Shown: in pieces, positions 56,401-64,000 of the stretch
Layout: each line of letters begins with the position of its first letter
Position numbering within the stretch: position 1 is the first letter of the stretch
Origin: Diplosphaera chodatii
Lineage: Eukaryota; Chlorophyta; Trebouxiophyceae; Prasiolales; Stichococcaceae
Assembly: GCA_032358165.1 (NCBI GenBank)
Contig: JAALGY010000032.1
Coordinates: 806,001 to 870,000, forward strand
Reading direction: 5' to 3'
Length of the DNA stretch: 64,000 nucleotides
Translations under genes and position numbers: made by a program
The notes under the pieces: generated by a model
What the model saw: only the letters and a program-made list of their open reading frames with translations
Databases searched by the model: none
What the model was told of the DNA's origin: nothing

Positions 56401-59400
56401 TTCGTCACGCTGCCTGTCTGACGGCCATGATACACTTTCACTCGACACGACAATGACTGCTTGGAGGGTCCAATGTAAAACTCATCAACATCATGGTTGC
56501 TCCAGAGGCTTTCTTTAGACTGTTGCGCTTCAATTCCACATATATGCACCCATTCCTGCTCACAGCATGATATTTATTTCAGCGTTTCCACTGGGACCAG
56601 CAATACAACCCACCTCTTCCCACACCACTCCGCGTTCGGCATCGTTGACATAGTGTACCTCGTCGAAGATGACCCACTCAATGTCACGCACCACATCTGC
56701 CCCCTGCATATTGCACAGGTCTGCAGTCTCAAAGCGGGTAGGTGAACAGTGCATCTTGCATCTGCAGGGCCGTGACATGGTCAATGCTGCTGCGAAGCAG
56801 TTTGCGCACACACCTTGTACAGCATGGAGCGCAGGATCTCGGTGGTCATGATGAGGCACGGCGACTCTGGCTTCATGCTGACGTCGCCTGTCAGCAGGCC
56901 CACCTGCCAAGAAAGCACATCGTGTCGGGACGTGCATGGGCAGCATACACCTGTGCAGGTATGGTGCACAGCGGTACATACCTCGAAGGTGCCGCTGAAG
57001 TCACGGTACTTCTGGTTGGAGATGGTCTTGATGGGCGACGTGTACACAGCGCGAGTGCAGTGCCGTGTCTGTGCACATCACATTTTGGCCTGAGTATGGA
57101 CAACCTTGCAGCTGGTGAGTCCCGTCAAGACAACGCTGCACATGCGGTCGTGTAGGTTGACCACTTACTGCTAGAGCGAACGCATACTCAGCGACCACTG
57201 TCTTGCCGGCAGACGTGTGCGCCGCCACAAACACCGACTCGCCCTGCAAGAACAGCTTGCAGATCCCTCACATAGCTCCCACAGCATCGGGCACTTGCTC
57301 AGCGCCGGCAGCATGCATGCCAGCTTCAAAGCCAACCAATAGGGGGCTTTCCACCTGCCTCCACACGCTGCTGGGCACCTCGCAATGCAACTGCTGCAGG
57401 GTGGCACCTGCTCCAGGTGGACGATGGCCTCCTTCTGGAACGTGTCCAGCTCGAATGGGAAGCGGTGCGCCATACGCGGCTTGAGTGCCCGGTACCGCTG
57501 CTCCAGGTCCGGCATACCGCTGGCCATCGCCCACTCTGTGTCGCCAGTCCGTCTGCATAATTCGCACAAATATGATCATGGGCGAAGGGAGCAAGCTAGG
57601 CGATACACACGCTGACCGTGCGACTGCTGCAGACGCTGCCGTGACCCGGGCTGCTGGGTTGGGAGGGTCCAGGAGCCTGCAGCCAGCACCTGGGCGGGGC
57701 TGCGACACCGGCGCCAGACCCAGACATCCAGGCGTCTGGGCGGCTGCCGCCGTGTGCACCGCCCTGCGCCCGCAGCAGTGCCTCCACCTCCTGCGCAGCC
57801 TCGGAGGGTGCCAAGTCTGCACAGGACACCAACCAGTATGAGCACGGCATGCTGCCACATTGTAAAGAGGATCTCCGACTGCAAGAAGCCGAAATGCATG
57901 TGCTCGACAGTTGCAAAGCCGCTGACGTCCGCTCTGCCAGGACTGCCACAGCAGTACAGCTGCGGCAGAGCAGATGTTAGCTTGCATTCGGTTGCTTGTG
58001 GCGCACTTGTGGAGCCTTGTCCTCACCTGAAGGTTCGCCTGGCAGCACGTCCAGCGATGACAGGATGCTGGGCGCGCCCAATGCTGTGCCGCCTGCTGCA
58101 GCCGCCTGCAACAGGGTGGCAAAACCGTCAGCTGAAGCGTGGTACGCTGCTGAGGCGCCAGCACACCATAGAGTCACAAGCACATCAACGGCTGCACACG
58201 CGCGCACCCTTGCGTGCGAGTCAACATACCGCGGTACCTTGGGGCGCGCAGATGCAGCGGCGGGCTGCGCTGTCTGAGCCTCTGGCATCCACACGCCGTC
58301 CAGCAGGACCTCGGGCTCCAACAGGTGCTGCCCGTCAGACTGCCGGAGCTCCTCGACCTCCTCAGCCGGTGCCCCCGCTGCTGCCGCCGCCTCGGCTGCG
58401 TGCTCGCCAGGCGTCGGCTCGACTGCATGCGCTACGACAAGGAGAAGCAAACCTGTCAGAATGCAACCCGGGCAATGTCAGCAGCAAAGCGCCGCAGTAC
58501 CCTCTTGGAGAGGCTTCCACCGTGCTGTACTCCTTGACAGAATCCCCGAACAGCTGACCTGAGGCCCCATCTGGGAGGTCGGGCTGTTCCCAAGCACCAA
58601 AGATGCCGCGCGGCAGCCCTGGAGCGACCACCCGCGACATCTTGCCGCTCTCCATTTCTGCCAGCCAGGCGCCGCTGGCAGCCTCCCGTGCTGCCAGCGC
58701 TGCCGCTGTGTCTGCCGACACAAGTGCCTCTCCACCTGTTGTGTAGCCCGCAGTTGTAGCATTGATCTTTCAAGGTGTGACATTTGCAGGACAGCGCATC
58801 GTCCCATACGCATGGATCAGCGAGGAGGTCACAAGAAGGAGGACCTGGTGTGAAGGGTAGGGCGCCCATGCTGCCACGCACAAACTCGCGAGTGTTCTGC
58901 GCTGCATGCTGCTTCCGCAGTAGCGGCGTCAGCCCTGAGGCCTCGCCCTACAAACCAACCATTGTTCTAGGCTGAAATGTAGTACCCACATTGTGTTGTT
59001 TTGGCGTGCATTTGTCACTGTCAATGGTCTGATGAGCTGATATGTCATGGGGGGCACAGAGTTTGGCAGCCGTCATTTATAGGCTGGCAGCCCACACCTC
59101 TGCGCTGTCCAGGTCCACCTCCCGGAAGGCGACCTGCCTGCCATCTGAGCTCTGTGGCGGCAGCAGCGCCTGCACTGCCAGTGACGGCGGCGACGGCTCT
59201 GTCCACAGGCTGGGCTCCACGTACGTTGTGTGCCATGCCAAGCCTGCAGTTGCGACGCTAAAGTCAGGGCGTCTGCTTGCCCCTTAATGCAGCCATGCGC
59301 CACCATAGGATGTCACATGCAAGTGTCGGCTGCCCTCACCGACGTTCCGCAAGTCAGCAGCGGGACCATCCAGGCGAAAGGTCAGGTGCTCGTCCTTGAT

Positions 59401-59717
59401 CCATTGCCGAGCGTCCTCGGGCGTGCGGCTCGGGAATGGCGATGTCTGAAGCCAGACAAGCAAGCCTTACGTCTGTTCAGGACCTATACAAGTCGCAGGC
59501 ATAGTCTTCTGATGATTTGCTGCTTGCGGTGATCGTGCTGTGGGACGCTTTCAAGGGTGTCGAAAATGGTCATGCACATGCACCATCTTTCCGCAGGGCA
59601 CATGAGGAGCTATTGCACCTGCAAGAACGGATCAGGCTCGCTCGGATCGCCGGAAGTCAGCTGCAGCTGGCCTGAGAGGCTGCAAGTGATGCCGAAAGGC
59701 ACGTCGAGTCCGCTCAT
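50462..59717 (-). CDS. SKI2: SKI2 RNA helicase of the cytoplasmic SKI complex
   Basis: Exons (5' to 3'): 59619-59717, 59340-59445, 59098-59243, 58845-58947, 58559-58735, 58238-58422, 58027-58105, 57609-57816, 57408-57552, 57169-57243, 56982-57068, 56814-56903, 56614-56703, 56162-56371, 55752-55878, 55287-55452, 54941-55052, 54619-54727, 54267-54423, 53826-54039, 53355-53567, 53077-53207, 52753-52847, 52533-52702, 52317-52406, 52031-52191, 51700-51803, 51394-51537, 50963-51195, 50784-50849, 50462-50623; about 1,417 residues, near plant SKI2 (~1,350). Helicase motifs: I AHTSAGKT (~425), Ia [17 protein letters not shown] (~514), [42 protein letters not shown]2 rather than MTR4 is indicated by [15 protein letters not shown] and the C-terminal [16 protein letters not shown]...[10 protein letters not shown]. 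It feeds mRNA 3'-5' into the cytoplasmic exosome. Weak exons: 52753-52847 and 57609-57816; the start is the first ATG of the chain (MSGLDVPF). Confidence 0.95.
51196..51393 (-). other. GC-AG intron in SKI2
   Basis: The exon ends TEMIFAG with donor GCAAGG; the next begins with [17 protein letters not shown]. The family reads continuously here (E-P-E-E-A-V-A block), and no GT lies close enough to keep frame. Donor GC is at 51393-51392. Confidence 0.75.
51538..51699 (-). other. Probable GC-AG intron in SKI2
   Basis: Joining LSDANLSG to [11 protein letters not shown] matches plant SKI2 (LSDEALLQMPAFQ-type) and needs a GC donor (GCATGC, at 51699-51698). A GT donor 20 bp further would keep frame but add seven residues absent from relatives. 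Less certain than the other two. Confidence 0.55.
53568..53825 (-). other. GC-AG intron in SKI2 (best supported)
   Basis: The exon ends LRVEDLK and is followed by GCAAGG, with no usable GT. The next exon starts [16 protein letters not shown]. Conserved SKI2 proteins read straight across this point ([16 protein letters not shown] in plants), so the boundary is fixed by homology and the donor must be GC (53825-53824). Confidence 0.85.
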
Positions 59718-60127
59718 ACCACCATGCCGGCAGCGCTCACCGCAGGCTGCGCATGCAAGGCGCACCAGGCGTGGCCAATGTACGATGCGAACGCGGCAGC
59801 CAATGTACGAACGGCCACTCACGGTCTAGATTACACTTTGCTCATGAGATGTGCGCAGTCATACTAATGTATCCACGTGAAGTCTATGGTACATCGATTA
59901 GGCAGCGAGCATGTCACACAGGAATCCTGTGACAGGATGCAGCATGCAGCACGTGCCTCATTTCCAGCTTTCCACTCACAACTACCCCTGACTCAACTGA
60001 CGGGCTCGAAGTTCACTACCAAATTGCTGCAAGCGTGGTGGAAGCTTGGCGATCAAAGCCGAGCATGCGCACCTTTGCAGCATAGGTTAGTTGCCGCATA
60101 GCGGTACTGATTTCCCTGCACAAATTA
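59718..60127. promoter_or_regulatory. Bidirectional promoter region, SKI2 / coiled-coil gene
   Basis: Divergent starts 410 bp apart (59717 minus, 60128 plus) leave this stretch as the promoter and 5' UTR of both genes. I see no named element. Confidence 0.4.
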
Positions 60128-60740
60128 ATGGCTGCCAGCCCAGTGGCGCACCTTGAAGCGCGTGCAGCCGAAGCGGAGCAGCGTCTCGACGCGATTGAGG
60201 CGAAGCTGGCAGGTGCGATCACCTACCTTCTCAAAGCATCATGCACTGGCGGCTGCATGTTGCGGCGGACTGTTGCCCGCGACCCAAGCAAGCCGGTCTA
60301 GACTGGTCTCTGCTCACGGACGTCGCCGTAACATTCATCTCATGTGCAGCTGTATGGGGCCAAATGATATCTTCTTGCCACCTTCTGCCCATGTAGCCAG
60401 CGGTGATGGCGGCAGCCCGCTGCCACGGCACCTGCAGACCCTGCAGGACATCAAACAGACCCTTCTGGCGGCGAAACAGGAGCACATAGAGGTGCCGTCA
60501 ACTGCTACACGTCTTAAGCTGACGATTGCAGTGGACAGAGACGCACAGACTGACGGTTGCATTGAAGTAGTCGTGTGACATGCCACCGGTGCATCAAAGT
60601 GAACCCTGTGCTTGCAGCTGGCCGTGGAAAACAAGACCCTTCAGATCCAGAACAGCAAGCTGAAGTACCAGGTGGAGATACTCAAGCAATCTGTGCGGGA
60701 GGGCGACGAGAAGCTGCAAGCAGCCACCACCGCAAAGTGA
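60128..60740 (+). CDS. Small coiled-coil protein, 100 residues
   Basis: Exons 60128-60212, 60397-60491 and 60618-60740 (TGA) chain in phase to exactly 100 residues. I do not recognise it. The N-terminal part (LEARAAEAEQRLDAIEAKLA) and the C-terminal half (QTLLAAKQEHIE, then LAVENKTLQIQNSKLKYQVE) show heptad patterns of Leu/Ile/Ala with Glu/Lys at flanking positions, so two helices joined by a Gly/Ser/Pro hinge are likely. It has no signal peptide or membrane span, so a cytosolic or nuclear oligomer or subunit is expected. It is divergent from SKI2. The TAG acceptor of exon 2 is acceptable but not strong. A regulatory or structural subunit is guesswork. Confidence 0.65.
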
Positions 60741-61174
60741 TGGATGCAAGACTTGCGGCCTTTTGATGCAGCAGCAATGTTGAGATAGAACCCCGTCGGT
60801 TGTTATTCTAACAAAGGCATGGAAGGTTAGTGTTGGTGTCACGCCACCCTGAGCAGCACAGCGACCAGTGGAACTTGTCAGTAGAGGAAGGTAGTACCAT
60901 CTTGCACTGCAAGACAGCGAAGTTGATCTACTTCGCCTCTGAACCCCTCTGAATCGAACAACGCTGTTCCTGGCCAACCGAATTGGCGCAAGCTGCTGCG
61001 CACGCTCAGAGTCCATGGCCAGCATCTGCTAAGTACACGAAAGCAATGCCAACTGCTCTGTGGGCAAGTGCATGACCTGCCATGTGTCGCTGTCGATTTG
61101 CCAAGCTGCACGCTCTTTCATAAGCAGGGTGTGATGTGAATGCTGTCTGTTTAGGTGCCTGCTCACGTGTGCGG
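60741..61174. other. Convergent 3' spacer
   Basis: Tail-to-tail spacer between the coiled-coil gene (+) and the DCAF12 homologue (-). I see no coding or structural signal; open frames here are short and unrelated. Confidence 0.45.
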
Positions 61175-63717
61175 TCAGCGCCACATTGCAATATAGCTGC
61201 CCACCAGGCCATTGGCAAGGGGGCCTCCGACTACCAGCATGCGGGAGCTGCAGGCATCCCACTTGTGCGCATATGCTGCCTGATGGATATGCTCACCAGC
61301 AAAGTAGTCCCTGTGACCATGACATGTGAAGGAATCAATGACTGTATTTGCTGTTCTCACGAACAAACAGATGACCTGCATCCGCTTATGGGCCTGGTGT
61401 GGTCAGCAGCGTGAAGCAGCATTGTGGCTGTTGCTGCCGCAAAGTGCTACCATGGACAACAGCCAGCTACCCAGCACATACCTGTACAACTCGTTTTCGA
61501 ACAGCCATCCATTGCTCAGGTTCAAGCACGGCTGCTCGTCGGAGCTGCATGCAGGTGCTGCTGCTGCCGGCTCAGCTGGGCGCTTCACACCAGATGCATT
61601 CACCGGCATGCATGAGCCCTTGCGTAGGTCGTAGAACAAGACCTGCGCAATACATGTGTGTGAGACAGGATAGTTGCTGCATTCAGCCTGTGAATGCGAC
61701 AACCACGTGTGCAACTGATGGTTGCAAGGCTGAACCGTTGCCCGTCTGCACAACTTTTTGTCGTTTCGACAGGGAAAACTTCAAATCCTCCCACGAGGTC
61801 CTCAAGCGCACCTTGCCAATGCCATTCCCCGCTGACAGCAGACCGTGCTGGAACTGCAGAGACCGGATGCCCTGCAGCATGCAGAGAGGCATATGACCTG
61901 CGATGCCTGCTCTTGCGCGCTGGACATCATTGAGCGACCGCACCCTCAGACACTCCAGCTGTTTTCGACACCAGCGTCAGGTGCGGTTGCTCACCCCCTG
62001 GCTCTCCAAGAGGCGCAGCTCATCTGCTGCCCGCCGCGCCCGGGGGTCAATGACGTAGACGCCCTTCACATGCCCGACGGCGTACAGCCGGTTGCCGTCC
62101 GTTGCCAAACACGCCACGTCCGTAGTCTCCCGCAGCTCCATCTGGTGCAGGCAGTCAGCACTAATCATTTCTGTGCGCACAATCGTCAGCTGCCAGCGGA
62201 AACGCTGGCGTGCTGCACACCCAGTGCTGCACCATTTGCATGGACATGGCTCTCCATGCGCACAGCAGCATCAATCCGCCTTGACTTTGCAGCTGGTCTG
62301 TGGTCTTACATTGACTCTGCTGAAGGACTTGCCTGGCGCTGCGCGCGGAGCTCGCCGTCCCATAGACCCAATTTCGGCACTGCAGCGTTTGTCACTGAGG
62401 CTAGCTCCTGCTGCAACACGCACCACTGCACTCCTCGAACTTTGCCCTGTGTTTAAAATGCAGCACCCGCTCAGCATGTGCTCCGGCCATATTCAATCGC
62501 CCACCCGGTGCTCTGTATGTTACCAGTTGACCTACATCATGCAGATGCACTGGTCAGCAGCAAAACTGCCGGAGACATTGCACCGACGATTGGCGACTGG
62601 AGTGGACACCTGGCCATCGCTTTGTTGCGTCGCTGTTGGTGCCAGAACTTGAGGCTGGCGGCCAGGCTCTGTGCTTACGTTCCAGAGCTTGAGGGTGGCG
62701 TCACGCGAGCCTGCACGTAAACCTAATGTGACCCACTTCCGCCTTAGATATTTATTACTTATCGGCAGTGGCACCAGCTTCTGAGATAGATGTCAGACGT
62801 ACCAGCGTGAATGTGCAACATCAAGGATCGCACCAGTAGCTAGCACCCTGTCGGTGATCCAGGTTGCCCCGAAGACCCAATCCTTGTGGCCCTGCAGCAC
62901 TGCTGCAGAATTAGCTAGGGGACGCAGGGGTGACACAGGCGAGAGTATTCAGAGCTGCTTATTGCTTCATGGTGCCGCCTATTGCAATGCGGACGTGCCA
63001 GACGCTCCGAGCATGCAATCCTACCCGCAGCCGCAGCATTGGCTGGCACTCTGGCAAAGACAGGATGGCAACTTCCTTCGGGCCGCAGCCTGCTGCTGCC
63101 AGCAGATCGCCGCACGCATTCTGCTCCAGGCTCCGAATGCCACAGTGTTGCTGTGGTGAGCAACACTAAGTTGGCTGATGACATCACGAGAACAGCTTCG
63201 GAGCTTGCTCCACATGTTGTGGTTCAGGTGCTTCTGCAATAATCTCTGAGGATGCTGCGAGCCGTACTTCAGTGTGCTGCTGTCCTCGCAATTACGATGT
63301 GCATGGCTGGTCACACTCACCAGGACCTCATGCGGATTGCTGCCAGGCTGGCGCCCACTGAGCGGAAGAAAGACTGTCTTCTTCACCCGAAGCGTCTCCG
63401 CATCAAGGACGACCACTTTGTCATCTTTGGTCCCAAACGCTACGGTAGACTGGTCGAGCCAGGTCTGCAGCAGCAGCGGCGGCAGGTTGCATGACGTGCA
63501 ACGATCTTGCATGCATGTTCACAGCCTGCAAAACTCCCCTGTGCATGCATCTGCACATGTGACGTACGCATGCAAACGCCTTGTTGAAGCCCTTCAACAC
63601 GGCATTGTTCAGGTGCCGCTCTTCAAGTACAGTTGACAACCTCCTGACAGCAGCCTCCCAAAATACTCCTCTGCTCGGCACAGATCTGCAACGGCGGACA
63701 TGGACCAACTTGACTTC
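61175..63717 (-). CDS. DCAF12: DCAF12-like WD40 substrate receptor for CUL4-DDB1, 5' end unresolved
   Basis: Exons (5' to 3'): 63568-63717, 63321-63464, 63025-63150, 62834-62891, 62679-62710 (32 nt), 62310-62446, 61995-62160, 61812-61871, 61482-61642, 61175-61310 (TGA); 389 residues recovered against about 453 in human DCAF12. Blocks matching DCAF12 in order: STVLEERHLNNAVLKGFNKAF, WLDQSTVAFGTKDDKVVVLD, QHCGIRSLEQNACGDLLAAAG, GHKDWVFGATW, GSRDATLKLWN, LYAVGHVKGVYVIDPR, VLFYDLRKG, CLNLSNGWLFENELYRDYF, MLVVGGPLANGLVGSY. The ending is AMWR. The protein is a beta-propeller that, in animals, presents C-terminal acidic degrons to CUL4-DDB1. The N-terminal basic segment and start codon lie upstream of 63717 and were not found. 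Confidence 0.88.
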
Positions 63718-64000
63718 CTGAAACAGCAAGCAGTCAGTGCAGATCACAGCCTGCTTCGCTTGTGTGAGATGTACCCCTGATAATGTTCTGTGACCACTTG
63801 CCTTCCATTCGCAGACAACTGCTGCTTGAAAACGATGTCTAGTGCAGATCCAGTGCCTGGCCTGCAAGTCAACGTGCGTCGTGCTTTGCTGCTGCGCGTG
63901 CGCATGTCATCATCCACGAGGCAGTTGCACCAGCACCATCTTACTTAGCTGCTACACTGCAACTGACAATCAGCACCGTCATGCAGCAGGCAAAAGCAAA
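63718..64000 (-). other. Upstream sequence of the DCAF12 homologue
   Basis: The open frame of the first recovered exon continues upstream to about 63867 without an ATG, and a consensus acceptor (GTTTCAG) lies at 63718. The start exon is therefore in this stretch or beyond the window. ATG codons at about 63814 and 63704 (minus) do not chain in phase with 63717. Confidence 0.35.

Noticed and set aside
1..64000. tRNA, rRNA or prokaryotic operon content
   Set aside because: No cloverleaf or TTCGAATCC-type B-box context was found, and gene structure is spliceosomal throughout.

Overview
The window is nuclear DNA of a green alga (Chlorophyta). The evidence is high GC, genes broken into many short exons by spliceosomal introns (GTGAGT/GTRNGT donors, TGCAG acceptors), a nuclear gene for a plastid ribosomal protein with an N-terminal transit-like extension, hydroxyproline-rich wall-type SPPPP tracts, and no bacterial-style operons. 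I rebuilt the genes by hand from splice signals, reading phase and recalled family alignments. No transcript data were available. For each gene I give exon coordinates whose phases chain without a break; the weaker joins are named.

Layout, left to right: (1) <1-3129 (+), a GT32 glycosyltransferase fused to an FkbM-type methyltransferase, 5' end outside the window. (2) 3845-5939 (-), an unrecognised two-pass membrane protein with a glycosylatable Cys-containing loop. (3) 6435-9106 (-), plastid ribosomal protein S1. (4) 9459-25394 (+), a 46-exon, about 3,041-residue bridge-like lipid transfer protein of the SABRE/KIP/Hobbit/BLTP2 family, divergent from PRPS1 across 352 bp. (5) 25395-27110, a spacer with no convincing gene but a perfect double-G-box palindrome. 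(6) 27111-49582 (+), one enormous gene of about 48 exons and 4,713 residues: signal-like N terminus, Ser/Pro/Thr/Ala tandem repeats, three proline-rich rods alternating with Cys-rich and beta-type modules, a duplicated exon cassette, then six or seven membrane segments and a cytoplasmic-type tail. (7) 50462-59717 (-), the SKI2 helicase of the cytoplasmic exosome, 31 exons, three introns apparently using GC-AG ends. (8) 60128-60740 (+), a 100-residue coiled-coil protein divergent from SKI2. (9) 61175-63717 (-), a DCAF12-like WD40 substrate receptor for CUL4, 5' end not resolved.

The genes do not form one pathway. Four are housekeeping (PRPS1, BLTP2, SKI2, DCAF12). The GT32-FkbM fusion and the giant rod protein both fit a cell surface built of modified glycans and hydroxyproline-rich glycoproteins. 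The giant gene is the most novel item: it would physically join an extracellular-matrix rod to a polytopic membrane domain in one polypeptide.
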